From: an uncultured Coriobacteriaceae bacterium
GTDB taxonomy: Bacteria; Actinomycetota; Coriobacteriia; Coriobacteriales; Eggerthellaceae
Length of the DNA stretch: 35,491 nucleotides
Assembly (NCBI GenBank): GCA_902779135.1
Contig: CACZAR010000012.1
Location: forward strand, 1-35,491
Direction: 5' to 3'
A program made the position numbers and the translations under genes. Every line of letters starts with the position of its first letter. Position 1 is the stretch's first letter. This document shows, in pieces, positions 1 to 7,835 of the stretch. A model generated the notes under the pieces. It saw only the letters and a list, made by a program, of their open reading frames with translations, did not search any database and was not told the DNA's origin.

Positions 1-53
1 ACAAATGTTCCAAATGCGGGTACAAGTGGTATCACGACTGGGACCCCGACTAG
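1..53 (+). CDS. Zinc-ribbon protein, C-terminal fragment
   Basis: The frame starting at base 3 is open from the window edge and ends at TAG (51-53). It encodes KCSKCGYKWYHDWDPD, a CxxCG knuckle with aromatic residues, typical of half of a zinc ribbon (rubredoxin/rubrerythrin-like or small transcription-factor-like tails). Only 16 residues are visible, so the protein and its function cannot be named. The reading frame is chosen because it is the only one with a recognisable motif and a stop before the next gene. Confidence 0.5.
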   Translation, partial: KCSKCGYKWYHDWDPD

Positions 54-158
54 TAGCGCTTCAATTCGAACAGGCTGACGGGGAAATGAGTCGGTGCCCC
101 GGTCCTTTGTCTTGTTATTGATGCCTGCCCTCGCTTTTGTGCCACATTTCTTGTTCAG

Positions 159-728
159 CTACGAAACCTTTTCCACCGTCATGTCGACGCCAAGTTTCAC
201 ACCAGATTGCGCGGAGCTCGTCCAATGGTTGAAGAGCCGTGCGCTGTTTTCGGTATTCGCGAACTCGAGCATCAGGTTCTCTGTGTCGCAAACGATGCCG
301 CTAAGCTCGAATGGCTCGTGCAGCGAGATGACGGCGCGTTCGATCTTGAGGCTCTCCCAGTACCGCACTTCCCACTCGACGTTTTGCGTGTTTTCGCCAA
401 CCGTGAGCGTGCCCGTCATGTTGTCGTTGAGTTCCAAAGCTACGGGGACGTCGAGGTCAGTTTCCTTGTCGGAATCATTCGTTTTCGACTGAAGCGTCAA
501 CTTGTCGGTATTCCAAGTGCCGACGTATGCCATGGCTTGATCGTCGGCCTGCCGGATCGCAGCCGCGCTGCTCGATGCACTGGCGCTCGCATTCGCGCTT
601 GCAGAGGCGGCTGTGTTTGCGCCCGAAACTGCACTTGCACTTGCGCTCGAGCTTGTGCCCGCGTTCCCGCACCCGGCGAGCGCGATGGCGCACACCGCCG
701 CAAATACCAACACAAGCAGGTCTTTCAT
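159..728 (-). CDS. Secreted lipoprotein with Ser/Ala linker, unknown function
   Basis: Predicted lipoprotein. From the ATG at 728 the protein begins MKDLLVLVFAAVCAIALAGC, a short basic start, a hydrophobic core and the lipobox LAGC, so the Cys would be lipidated by Lgt and exposed outside the membrane. About 35 residues of almost pure Ser/Ala/Asn follow as a flexible tether, then a compact domain of about 130 residues (YVGTWNTDKLTL, then beta-rich text) that resembles the lipocalin-like YVGTW domains of Coriobacteriia lipoproteins; no enzyme motif is seen. Upstream in-frame ATGs exist at 752 (AAAAGG 9 nt before it) and 788. A TACATT -10-like box at 794-799 sits 5 nt before the ATG at 788, so the true start is uncertain; 728 gives the cleanest signal peptide. 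It converges with the fragment at 1-53. The bases between (54-158) hold no gene. Confidence 0.7.
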   Translation of the reverse strand: MKDLLVLVFAAVCAIALAGCGNAGTSSSASASAVSGANTAASASANASASASSSAAAIRQADDQAMAYVGTWNTDKLTLQSKTNDSDKETDLDVPVALELNDNMTGTLTVGENTQNVEWEVRYWESLKIERAVISLHEPFELSGIVCDTENLMLEFANTENSARLFNHWTSSAQSGVKLGVDMTVEKVS

Positions 729-946
729 CAAACAGTCAACCATACATATCATATGAGATTGCCTTTTGGAGATGACGGACGGAAACATCCGATAATGTAC
801 GAAATCGCCCGTGCGTCATAACGCTCATGGGCAGTTGTGCTCATGCCTGGCTTGCTCGCGGTGCCCCTGAGCAAATGAGACAGTCTAGTGGACGCACTCT
901 GGACCATGGACACGGCTCGAGCTTGCCCGTCGTCAGCAGCTCGAAC

Positions 947-1522
947 TCATGAGCGCAAATGACAGAAGCCGTTGGTGAGGAACGCATCCACGTTGTACCG
1001 GGTTTTTTCCCACTCTTCATCAGAGTCATGAATGTGCTTGAGGCAAACCATTATGCAATCGGTAATCTGCATGTAGAGCAGATCCTCAAGCTGGCTGTCG
1101 GATAGGCTCGTCTTATCTTTCATCACGCTCAGGAATCCATCTAGCAGTGCGTCGACGGTATGGCCTATCGCGCTGCTCCGAAGCGAGCTCGAGAAGAAAA
1201 GCGGCTGGTACTTCTTGTTCTTTCGAAGGAACATGCATAAAGGCAATCCGTCGTTTTGCGAATTGCCCGGCAAGCAAATGTGCTGGAACGGAATGTTTCC
1301 GACATTCGATAACGCCTCTTCGAAAAGCGTGTCGGTAAGCTTGGCGATGTTGTCGAAATGAGCATAGAACGCCCCACGGCTCACACCCGCAGTCTTGCAG
1401 ATGTCAGTGACGGTGATATCCATATAGTCCTTGCACTTCAAGAGGTTGAGGAACGCATCCTTTATCGCCTCTTCAGTGTAAGAAACTCGGGAAGCGGCAT
1501 TCCCCAACATCTCAATAGTCAT
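947..1522 (-). CDS. TetR/AcrR-family transcriptional regulator
   Basis: 191 residues, normal TetR length. Residues 14-60 form the DNA-binding domain: the helix carrying EEAIKDAFLNLL, then ITVTDICKTAGVSRGAFYAHF, which matches the conserved TetR helix-turn-helix with its usual aromatic pair (FYAHF). The rest is the variable ligand/dimer domain with several Cys and Met residues; no ligand can be predicted. The start at 1522 is backed by AAGGGG about 8 nt upstream. It is divergent from the Lrp-like/acyl-CoA synthetase pair, and the 210-bp gap contains AT-rich direct and inverted repeats that could be its operator, so autoregulation and control of the neighbouring operon are plausible. That link is inference. 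Downstream (729-946) no other gene is seen. Confidence 0.85.
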   Translation of the reverse strand: MTIEMLGNAASRVSYTEEAIKDAFLNLLKCKDYMDITVTDICKTAGVSRGAFYAHFDNIAKLTDTLFEEALSNVGNIPFQHICLPGNSQNDGLPLCMFLRKNKKYQPLFFSSSLRSSAIGHTVDALLDGFLSVMKDKTSLSDSQLEDLLYMQITDCIMVCLKHIHDSDEEWEKTRYNVDAFLTNGFCHLRS

Positions 1523-1559
1523 GCGGCAATCCCCTTATGGAATGGTCATCGATGAGTGT

Positions 1560-1584
1560 TAGTTATTAATAAGAAATAGTTATT
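1560..1584. promoter_or_regulatory. AT-rich repeated site, candidate TetR operator
   Basis: TAGTTATT occurs at 1560-1567 and again at 1577-1584, a 17-bp period. The first copy overlaps the perfect palindrome TTATTAATAA (1563-1572). The site lies about 40 bp upstream of the tetR start, in the gap between the divergent genes. TetR family members usually bind palindromes near their own promoters; assignment to this regulator is inference. Confidence 0.35.
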
Positions 1585-1674
1585 TTACGCCGAAATGAAG
1601 CGACGGTAAAGACCGAAGCAACATAAATCGCATTGTTGTTCAAATGCGCTGGCTCACGTTGAAATCGGGCGCTA

Positions 1675-1689
1675 ACTATGCAAGATAGT
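1675..1689. promoter_or_regulatory. Inverted repeat ACTAT-N5-ATAGT upstream of the Lrp-like gene
   Basis: Perfect 5-5-5 inverted repeat, 50 bp before the start of the Lrp-like gene and just downstream of a -35-like TTGAAA (1659-1664). It would lie near the promoter -10 region. It could be bound by the Lrp-like protein or by the TetR protein; no evidence separates these. Confidence 0.3.
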
Positions 1690-1739
1690 AAATCTGCCAC
1701 ACATGCACCGTTTCTATTCAAACAAGGAGGTAGATGTAC

Positions 1740-2963
1740 ATGAGCGAAGAAAAGCACTATACACTTGGCACAGATCAGCAGATGGCATGGAAGCAGATTA
1801 ACGCGTTCCCGCCACTGGGATACGGATTCGCCGAGCCCGGCACGTACGGGCTGGACGCAACCGAGGTCGCGGCGTACAACGTGGCGAAGTCCTTCTATCA
1901 GAACTATCCCGAAGTGTGGAACATCGACTACATCGCTAAAGAGACAAAACTCAAGAAAGATGACATCAAGAAGCGCCTCAAAAGGATGTACGACGAGCGT
2001 CTCATCATGTTCGTCATGAACCCAAACGTCGGCGTCTACGGCTGGGGCCTTTACTACTGGGTCGTCAAGCTGAAGGAAGGCACCGACCCTGCCGTAAAAG
2101 CAGAGTTCTCGAAGTGGTACCAGAACAAAGACGACATCTGCACCGGCTATGAGACCGAAGGCGACTTCGATTACTTCAACGGCAACCACATGCGCGTGCT
2201 TGACAACCTGCTGGCAGACGTCATCCAGCCGTGGAAAGATCACCCCGCAGTCGATTACGTCCATCTCTGCCCGATTCGCGGCGACGTGCGCGAATCCTTG
2301 GTGAACCAGTGGCACGTGCCCGAGGACCAGTACCGCAAATTCGTTTTCGGCGAAGAGCAGCTCAAGAAGTTCTTCAAGGTCCAGAAGAAGATCGACAAGA
2401 ACGATTTCGCCATCATAAAGGCCATCAACGGCACGAAGTCCGTTGGCGATATGTTCGATTTCGATGTGCTCGAGAAGCTCTCCGGGCTCGACGGCAAGCA
2501 GATGAAGAAAGATATCATCGAGTGCGTCGACGTTCGCAAGTTCATGCTCCCGATGATCTACATCAACTACAGGAAGCTGGGAATCTCGATGCAGATGTAC
2601 CTGGTTCGCATGTTCCAGAACGTGCCCAGCTACCGCAAGGCCGAAATCGTGAACGAGTTCGCCGGCATGGACGAGTTCGTCGACATCTTCCAGTTTGGCG
2701 ACTCCTTCTACGATTGCCTCCTCACCGTGTACGCGGAAGTCAACGACGTAGACGCAATTCGCTCGAAGCTCGAGAACTACGCGGAAATCGAGGAAGTCTG
2801 GACCGCGGTCTCCAAGAGGCAGTTCAGGCGCTGGGTTGCCAGGCTCGATGACGAGAACGGGTATTGGGAAGAGTGCGTGATGACGGATGACTTCCTGCAG
2901 AACAGGCTCGAAGCTGGCGCCCCGAAATGCCGTTTTTGCACAGACCCGGAGGAGGTAAAGTAA
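1740..2963 (+). CDS. Double Lrp/AsnC-like protein (two HTH plus two RAM-like halves)
   Basis: 407 residues from ATG 1740. That start is preferred over the ATG at 1734 because AAGGAGG (1724-1730) is 9 nt from it but only 3 nt from the other. Two repeated halves are visible. Half one: winged-helix text about residues 55-95 (NIDYIAKETKLKKDDIKKRL, then DERLIMFV), followed by an alpha/beta part to about 180 (YYWVVKL near 105, VDYVHLCPI near 175) like the RAM/ACT effector domain of Lrp. Half two: HTH-like 218-265 (KNDFAIIKAINGTKSV), then IYINYRKLGI near 273 and a second RAM-like fold to about 360. The end carries KCRFC near 396-400. Such tandem Lrp-like proteins are either transcription regulators or small-molecule sensors. 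The next gene starts 1 nt after its stop with GGAGGT inside this gene's end, so the two are co-translated. Role in sensing an acid or acyl-CoA is inference. Confidence 0.6.
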   Translation: MSEEKHYTLGTDQQMAWKQINAFPPLGYGFAEPGTYGLDATEVAAYNVAKSFYQNYPEVWNIDYIAKETKLKKDDIKKRLKRMYDERLIMFVMNPNVGVYGWGLYYWVVKLKEGTDPAVKAEFSKWYQNKDDICTGYETEGDFDYFNGNHMRVLDNLLADVIQPWKDHPAVDYVHLCPIRGDVRESLVNQWHVPEDQYRKFVFGEEQLKKFFKVQKKIDKNDFAIIKAINGTKSVGDMFDFDVLEKLSGLDGKQMKKDIIECVDVRKFMLPMIYINYRKLGISMQMYLVRMFQNVPSYRKAEIVNEFAGMDEFVDIFQFGDSFYDCLLTVYAEVNDVDAIRSKLENYAEIEEVWTAVSKRQFRRWVARLDDENGYWEECVMTDDFLQNRLEAGAPKCRFCTDPEEVK

Positions 2964-2964
2964 C

Positions 2965-4374
2965 ATGATCGTCGAGCATCCAAGAGAGTACGTCATCAAC
3001 AACCTTCAGTATGCGCTGAACCCGAAATCGATTGCCGTAGTAGGCGCGAGCCGCTACTCGACGAAGGTCGGCTACAAGGTCGTCGACGGTTTGCAGACAT
3101 GGGGATACAAGGGCAAGATTTACCCTGTAAACCCCCGTTCCGAGAAGGTCGGCGGGCTTGACGCCTATCCGACGGTCAAGGACATCCCCGACGAGATCGA
3201 CCTCGCGTTTTTGGCCGTGCCTGCACACATCGTGAAATCTGTCCTCGAGGACTGCGTGGCGAAGAAGGTCAAGATCGTCGTCATCGCGACGAGCGCCTTC
3301 AAGGAGATCGGACGCGGCACTCTGCAAGACGAGCTCACGCAGTACTGCCGCGACAACAAGCTGCCGCTCATCGGCCCGAATCTGGTCGGAATGGGCAGCC
3401 CGTACCTGAACTTCAACTGCGGCTTCATCCCCTACCTGCCCATCAAGGGCCCGGTTGCCATGATCTCTCAGTCCGGCGCGAACCTGCTTGCCGCGCTCGG
3501 CACCTCCCAGAAGGACCACTATGGCATGAGCTTCTTCGTCGGCCTGGGCAACAAGGCGGATGTCGACTTCTGCGAGTTTGTCTCCTATGCGGGGCGCGAC
3601 GAGAACACGAAATGCCTTGCCGTCTACATCGAGGGCCTCGACAGCCCCGACGCGTTCATCGAGGCATGCCAGAACGTGGACAAGCCCATCGTCACCATCA
3701 AGGTCGGCGGCTCCAAGATTGGCGAGAAGGCTGCGTTCGCCCACACCGCGTCCGAGAACTTCGGCACGACCGACGCATTCTACGACGAGGTCTTCGAGAA
3801 GGCCGGCGCCATCCGCGCGACCACATGGCAGGAGTTCCTGGATGTTTCCATGGCCCTTGGCATGCAGCCCGCACCGAAGGGCGACAACATCGTCATGATC
3901 ACGAACGGCGGCGGTTCTGGTCTGCTGAGCTGCGACCACTTCGAGCGTATCGGCATGCCGATGCACGAGCTGGCCGAGATCTCCCCCAGCCTGCCCGGAC
4001 GTATCCGCGCCTACATGCCGATGTTCGGCTCGCCGCTTAACCCGGTCGACATCTCCGGCACGGCTTCGCCTGTCCAGTACAAGGGCGCTTTCACGCAGGT
4101 AATGCGCGACCCGAACGTCCACGGCATCCTTGGGTCCATCTGCCCGACGGCCGTCACCGACGTTCCCGCCGTCACAGATCTCGTGATTGACATCTACGAC
4201 ACGTACAAGCACCTCGGCAAGCCGTTCATCATGGAGTGCCAGGGCGGCGAGGAATGCCAGGAAGCAATCATGAAGCTTCGTGACCACGGCATCCCGGCCT
4301 ACCCGACGGCAGAGCAGGCGGTCAACGCCATGGCAGCTCTGTACAAGTACGGCCAGATGAAGCAGGCAAAGTAG
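2965..4374 (+). CDS. ADP-forming acyl-CoA synthetase, alpha-type (CoA-binding) protein
   Basis: 469 residues. Residues 16-145 are a Rossmann CoA-binding domain (NPKSIAVVGASRYSTKVGYKV, then PLIGPNLVGM). Residues 160-300 are the first succinyl-CoA-synthetase-like domain (GPVAMISQSGANL near 162-174). KVGGSKIGEKAAFAHTASEN includes His260, which matches the phosphorylated His of the family (SHTG/AHT). Residues 310-460 are the second such domain (VMITNGGGSGLLSCD; LNPVDISGTA). The family converts an acyl-CoA, ADP and phosphate to acid, CoA and ATP, or the reverse. The ATP-grasp (beta) part is absent here: not fused and not adjacent, so the protein needs a partner encoded elsewhere or works differently. 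GGAGGT at 2949-2954 is its ribosome site. Substrate unknown; acetate, propionate and aryl acids are all possible. Confidence 0.85.
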   Translation: MIVEHPREYVINNLQYALNPKSIAVVGASRYSTKVGYKVVDGLQTWGYKGKIYPVNPRSEKVGGLDAYPTVKDIPDEIDLAFLAVPAHIVKSVLEDCVAKKVKIVVIATSAFKEIGRGTLQDELTQYCRDNKLPLIGPNLVGMGSPYLNFNCGFIPYLPIKGPVAMISQSGANLLAALGTSQKDHYGMSFFVGLGNKADVDFCEFVSYAGRDENTKCLAVYIEGLDSPDAFIEACQNVDKPIVTIKVGGSKIGEKAAFAHTASENFGTTDAFYDEVFEKAGAIRATTWQEFLDVSMALGMQPAPKGDNIVMITNGGGSGLLSCDHFERIGMPMHELAEISPSLPGRIRAYMPMFGSPLNPVDISGTASPVQYKGAFTQVMRDPNVHGILGSICPTAVTDVPAVTDLVIDIYDTYKHLGKPFIMECQGGEECQEAIMKLRDHGIPAYPTAEQAVNAMAALYKYGQMKQAK

Positions 4375-4385
4375 TTGGAACGGGA

Positions 4386-4407
4386 ATAGGAAGCAAAGGC
4401 TTCCTAT
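4386..4407 (+). terminator. Hairpin just after the acyl-CoA synthetase gene
   Basis: ATAGGAAGC, loop AAAG, GCTTCCTAT: a perfect 9-bp stem starting 11 nt after the stop codon. No T-run follows, so on its own it is more likely a 3'-end stabiliser or weak terminator placed before the strong terminator at 4483. Confidence 0.45.
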
Positions 4408-4482
4408 GATGACGGCTTAGGGGCAGTTTAGGGCATGACGACGTTTAGTCGGACTGTTCCTGAGGCGTCTTGGGTAGCGAGC

Positions 4483-4513
4483 AAGGGCTGCGGATTCAAT
4501 CCGCAGCCCTTTT
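4483..4513 (+). terminator. Rho-independent terminator of the Lrp-like/acyl-CoA synthetase operon
   Basis: AAGGGCTGCGGA, loop TTCAA, TCCGCAGCCCTT: a perfect 12-bp GC-rich stem followed by TT, about 110 nt after the operon's last stop. The A's before the stem would also give a short T-run on the minus strand. The rest of 4514-4669 shows no gene. Confidence 0.8.
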
Positions 4514-4669
4514 GCATTAGAGCATGTCCTTTGACTAACCCCGTCGATATCTTCTGAGGGTAGAGGCAAGGTCGTAGACGGCCCCAATTAGTGTTTGAAA
4601 AGGCATCGTGATAGCATCCATTGGCCTTTTTGTGGCCTTTTTTACAGGTATTTCGTTCGGATAAACGAA

Positions 4670-4699
4670 GCAGGTCAGACATTTAAACGTCTGACCTGC
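4670..4699 (-). terminator. Terminator hairpin after the tRNA pair
   Basis: GCAGGTCAGAC, 8-nt loop ATTTAAAC, GTCTGACCTGC: a perfect 11-bp stem beginning 7 nt past the encoded CCA of tRNA-Ala on the minus strand. A second small hairpin (TTCGTT/AACGAA) follows at once. The T-run is short (TTCGTTTAT). Confidence 0.7.
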
Positions 4700-4706
4700 G
4701 GTTTTG

Positions 4707-4782
4707 TGGTGGAGCATAGGGGGATCGAACCCCTGACCTCAGGCTTGCAAAGCCCGCGCTCTCCCAGCTGAGCTAATGCCCC
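4707..4782 (-). tRNA. tRNA-Ala (anticodon TGC)
   Basis: 76 nt including an encoded CCA. The minus strand starts GGGGCAT and ends ATGCTCCACCA, so the acceptor stem pairs in 7 positions with one G-U. The D-arm is TAGCTCAGCTGGGAGAGC, the anticodon loop TTTGCAA has TGC at 4747-4749, and the T-arm is CAGGGGTTCGATCCCCCT. It is downstream of tRNA-Ile on the same strand. No rRNA gene is next to the pair in this window. Confidence 0.97.
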
Positions 4783-4836
4783 ATATGTTTGCGCTCCTGG
4801 CTGGGGCCAGGTGCGACACTTTTGCTCCAGGTAGTA

Positions 4837-4880
4837 ATAAACGCTCCACCGGCAAACTCGGCTCACGGTGGAGCGTTTAT
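4837..4880 (-). other. 15-bp perfect hairpin between the two tRNA genes
   Basis: ATAAACGCTCCACCG (4837-4851) and its exact reverse complement (4866-4880) with a 14-nt loop, 8 nt downstream of the tRNA-Ile CCA. It could be a terminator or attenuator between the tRNAs, or an RNase III/E processing signal. The T-run after it on the minus strand is poor (TATTACTA), which argues against a classic terminator. Confidence 0.6.
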
Positions 4881-4888
4881 CGCAAAAA

Positions 4889-4965
<77 letters not shown>

Positions 4966-4984
4966 GTGCAAAAAGTGCCTAGAT

Positions 4985-5013
4985 AATATACTTCGACCTG
5001 CAAGGCTGGTCAA
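4985..5013 (-). promoter_or_regulatory. Promoter of the tRNA-Ile/tRNA-Ala unit
   Basis: On the minus strand TTGACC (5013-5008), a 17-bp spacer, then TATATT (4990-4985): a near-consensus housekeeping promoter. The expected start is about 7 nt on, roughly 13 nt before the mature tRNA-Ile 5' end. It is the best promoter match in the window. Confidence 0.8.
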
Positions 5014-5100
5014 GAACTTTTTTTAGGACCTACACATTTACTCAACCAGCATGTTGCGCAGTCCACTTATACGCACACCTTTGTTACGGCACTGCAAGCA

Positions 5101-6165
5101 CTAAACGTTGAACTTGAAGTGCATGACATCGCCGTCCTGCACCACGTACTCTTTGCCTTCCTGACGAAGCTTGCCAGCATCGCGGCAGCCCTTCTCGCCG
5201 CCGAGCGCCACATAGTCTTCGTAGCTTGCGGTCTCGGCTTTGATGAAGCCGCGCTCAAAGTCGGTGTGGATGACGCCAGCGGCCTGCGGCGCCTTTGCGC
5301 CGATGGGGATGGTCCAGGCTTTCGTTTCCTTCTCGCCGCTCGTGAAGTAGCTCTGCAACCCCAGCAGGTGATACGCCTCGCGCGCCAAGCGGGCAAGGCC
5401 GCTTTCGGACAAGCCCATTTCCTCGAGGAAGATCTGCGCTTCCTCCGGGTCCATCTCGGCCAAGTCAGCCTCGATCTTCGCGCTGATGGGCACAGGTGCG
5501 CAACCGTCGATTTCAGCAAGGTCTGCCGTTACCTGGTCTTCGTCGACATTGGCAACGTACAGAATCGGCTTCATGGTCAGCAGATGCAGGTCGTAGACCG
5601 CTGCTTGCTCGTCCTCGCTCAGGTTAAGCGTGCGAGCACGATGACCTTCGTTCAGGCCCTCGAGCACCTTTTTGGCCACTTCGAGCTTCGCTGCTGATGC
5701 CTTATCGCGTTTCGCTTCCTTCTCCAGACGCGGAAGAGCTTTCTCGATGGTGCCCATGTCGGCCAGGATGAGCTCAGTCTTGATCGTCTCGACGTCGCTC
5801 GACGGGTTCACCTTGCCATCGACGTGCACGACATCGGGATCGCTGAAGAAACGAACTACTTCGCAAATGGCATCGGTCTCGCGGATGTTCGCAAGGAATT
5901 GGTTGCCCAAGCCCTCACCGCGCGATGCACCCGCAACCAAACCAGCGATGTCGACGAACTCGACCGTCGCTGGCACGATCTGTGCCGGATTGTCGATCTT
6001 GGCAAGCTCCTCGAGACGCGCGTCAGGTACGGGCACAACGCCCACGTTCGGCTCGATTGTCGCAAACGGATAATTCGCAGCAAGAGCATTGTTGCTGGTG
6101 AGCGCATTGAACAGCGTCGATTTCCCAACATTGGGCAGTCCGACGATTCCGATGGAAAGTGCCAT
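5101..6165 (-). CDS. ychF: Redox-responsive ATPase/GTPase YchF (OLA1 family)
   Basis: 354 residues, usual YchF length. G1 Walker A is [15 protein letters not shown] at 8-22; Switch II is [20 protein letters not shown] starting near 72. A coiled-coil insertion follows (about 130-200), then the C-terminal TGS domain ending in the signature [11 protein letters not shown]. YchF is a cytoplasmic ribosome-associated P-loop NTPase that prefers ATP and is linked to translation start and stress responses. GGAG lies 7 nt before the ATG. It is an independent unit: a terminator for the upstream symporter precedes it. The gap to the tRNAs (4966-5100) holds the tRNA promoter and no gene. Confidence 0.96.
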   Translation of the reverse strand: MALSIGIVGLPNVGKSTLFNALTSNNALAANYPFATIEPNVGVVPVPDARLEELAKIDNPAQIVPATVEFVDIAGLVAGASRGEGLGNQFLANIRETDAICEVVRFFSDPDVVHVDGKVNPSSDVETIKTELILADMGTIEKALPRLEKEAKRDKASAAKLEVAKKVLEGLNEGHRARTLNLSEDEQAAVYDLHLLTMKPILYVANVDEDQVTADLAEIDGCAPVPISAKIEADLAEMDPEEAQIFLEEMGLSESGLARLAREAYHLLGLQSYFTSGEKETKAWTIPIGAKAPQAAGVIHTDFERGFIKAETASYEDYVALGGEKGCRDAGKLRQEGKEYVVQDGDVMHFKFNV

Positions 6166-6225
6166 TGTCTATCTCCATTCCAAACGCACCAAAAGAGACA
6201 ACTCCTTTTGGCGTGACTTCAATCT

Positions 6226-6253
6226 AAAAAGGACGGCGCTCAAAGCGCCGTCC
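6226..6253 (-). terminator. Rho-independent terminator of the NSS symporter gene
   Basis: On the minus strand GGACGGCGCT, loop TTG, AGCGCCGTCC (10 perfect pairs), then TTTTTAGATT, starting about 30 nt after the symporter stop codon. Confidence 0.92.
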
Positions 6254-6282
6254 CACATGATAGCAGCAATCGTGCGTGTCGG

Positions 6283-7665
6283 TTACGCCGGGAAGATCAT
6301 GGGCAGTACATTGGCCACGAGGATGGCGATAACCAGGACAGGTGCGATGTACTTGATCATGACGGTCCAAGGACCGGCGAGCTTGAACTTGCTCGAAACG
6401 CGCACCTCGTTGATGATCTCCTTCGGCTTGATAATCCAGCCGACGAAGATGCAGGTGAGCAGTGCGACGATCGGCATCATGACCGAGTTGGACAGGAAGT
6501 CGAAGAAGTCGAGCAGCTGCGTGCCCGGTCCAAGCGGCTCAATCCAGATGAGCACGTTGTAACCGGCATTGATGAAAGCACCTGCAGCGATCAGGAACAC
6601 CGAGAACGCGAACAGCGACTTGCCGCGCGACCAATGCGTACCGTCCTGGATGATCGACGTGCATGCCTCGATGAGCGAGATGGCGCTCGTTGCGGCGGCG
6701 AAGAGCACCAGCACGAAGAACACGATGCCGATGATCTGGGCTGCACCACCCATGCCGTCAAACACGGTAGGCAGCGTCACAAACATGAGCGACGGACCAG
6801 CAGCCATGGTGCCACCCTCGCCCAGGCCAAGAGCCATGAAGGCGGCGGGGACGATCATGAGGCCGGCAAGGAATGACACGACGAGGTCGAAGCCGGCGAT
6901 GCTGGCAACGGACTCGGAAAGGTTTTCCTTCTTGTCGAGGTAGCTGCCGTAAGTGACCATGATGCCCATGGCCAGCGACAAGCTGTAGAACATCTGGCCA
7001 AGTGCGTTGATGACCAGGTCAGGCGAGAACTTGCTGAAATCGGGAACCAGGTAGTACGCCGCGCCCTCGAGCGCGCCGGGCTGCATAAGCACGAAGATGG
7101 AGATGCCTACCGCCATGACGAGCAACAGCGGCATCATGACCATGTTGGCTTTCTCGATGCCGTTCTTGACGCCAAGAGCGCACACGCCGATGCACAGCAG
7201 CATGAAGATGACCATGAACACGTACGTGAAGATCGGGTCGGTGATGAAGCCGCCGAAGAACCCTTCGGCCGCAACCGCATCTGCGCCTTCAGCAACATAG
7301 CTGACCAGATACTTCGTTACCCAACCGCCGATGATGCAATAGTACGGCGTGATGATGAACGGCACAGCAGTCGCCAAGATGCCCACGAACTTCCACTTTT
7401 TATTGAACGTGCTGTAGGCGCCGATGACGGACTGCTTCGTGCGGCGGCCGAGCGCCGTCTCGAGCAGCAGCAACGAGATACCGAACGTGAACGCCAGAAT
7501 GAAGTACGTAAGGATGAACATGCCGCCGCCATACTTGGCTGCGAGCGTCGGGAAACGCCAGAGGTTTCCCAAGCCGACGGCGCTTGCCGCGCCAGCCAAG
7601 ATGAACGCGAGCTTGCCCGACCAAGCGGAGCGCTCGTGCTGGGCATGCGATGTATGCTGTGCCAT
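6283..7665 (-). CDS. Sodium-dependent amino-acid/neurotransmitter symporter (NSS, LeuT-like)
   Basis: 460 residues, typical of bacterial NSS proteins with 11-12 membrane segments. TM1 carries the family signature SAVGLGNLWRFPTLAAKYGGG at about 27-47, which forms the Na+ and substrate sites with an unwound centre. Further TMs include GKLAFILAGAA at the start and SGAISLIEA-like TM8 text (ATSAISLIEACTSII near 325). The inner-membrane protein would import an amino acid with Na+. Substrate cannot be read from sequence; tryptophan, leucine and others occur in the family. AGGGG lies 9 nt before the ATG. Its own -10 box (7742-7747) and terminator show it is monocistronic. Confidence 0.93.
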   Translation of the reverse strand: MAQHTSHAQHERSAWSGKLAFILAGAASAVGLGNLWRFPTLAAKYGGGMFILTYFILAFTFGISLLLLETALGRRTKQSVIGAYSTFNKKWKFVGILATAVPFIITPYYCIIGGWVTKYLVSYVAEGADAVAAEGFFGGFITDPIFTYVFMVIFMLLCIGVCALGVKNGIEKANMVMMPLLLVMAVGISIFVLMQPGALEGAAYYLVPDFSKFSPDLVINALGQMFYSLSLAMGIMVTYGSYLDKKENLSESVASIAGFDLVVSFLAGLMIVPAAFMALGLGEGGTMAAGPSLMFVTLPTVFDGMGGAAQIIGIVFFVLVLFAAATSAISLIEACTSIIQDGTHWSRGKSLFAFSVFLIAAGAFINAGYNVLIWIEPLGPGTQLLDFFDFLSNSVMMPIVALLTCIFVGWIIKPKEIINEVRVSSKFKLAGPWTVMIKYIAPVLVIAILVANVLPMIFPA

Positions 7666-7702
7666 TTCGTGTCCCCTTTTATGTCGTGCACTTCATCGCT
7701 TT

Positions 7703-7747
7703 AGTGCGCTGAAGTGCGCTTTCCCCTTAAAACGTCATGCCATTATA
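7703..7747 (-). promoter_or_regulatory. NSS promoter -10 and 10-bp-spaced direct repeats in its leader
   Basis: TATAAT lies on the minus strand at 7747-7742, giving a leader of about 70 nt. Within the leader AGCGCACT occurs twice (7720-7713 and 7710-7703), exactly one helical turn apart, followed by AAAGCG. No convincing -35 is seen. The repeats could be an operator or an RNA site; inference. Confidence 0.4.
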
Positions 7748-7835
7748 GCGGGTAAACCGCGCAGGCGCACGATTTTTGCTGCAGTGCCTCTTATTTGTGC
7801 TGTCAGAACCCCGCGAATCGCACTCGACTCGTGGT

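Noticed and set aside
89..98. AGTCGGTGCC, also the outer stem of the terminator at 16966
   Set aside because: No partner strand nearby at 89-98, and a 10-bp match is weak; probably coincidence.
207..821. Arg/Cys-rich frames around the lipoprotein linker
   Set aside because: They are other-frame readings of the Ser/Ala-coding repeat region.
1566..3002. Long open frame of 478 codons on the minus strand
   Set aside because: It mirrors the codons of the Lrp-like gene, is rich in Val/Leu/Asp/Glu as antisense frames of GC-rich genes are, and has no ribosome site or family motif.
2824..4287. Long open frame of 487 codons opposite the acyl-CoA synthetase gene
   Set aside because: Antisense shadow of a clearly conserved gene; no motif.
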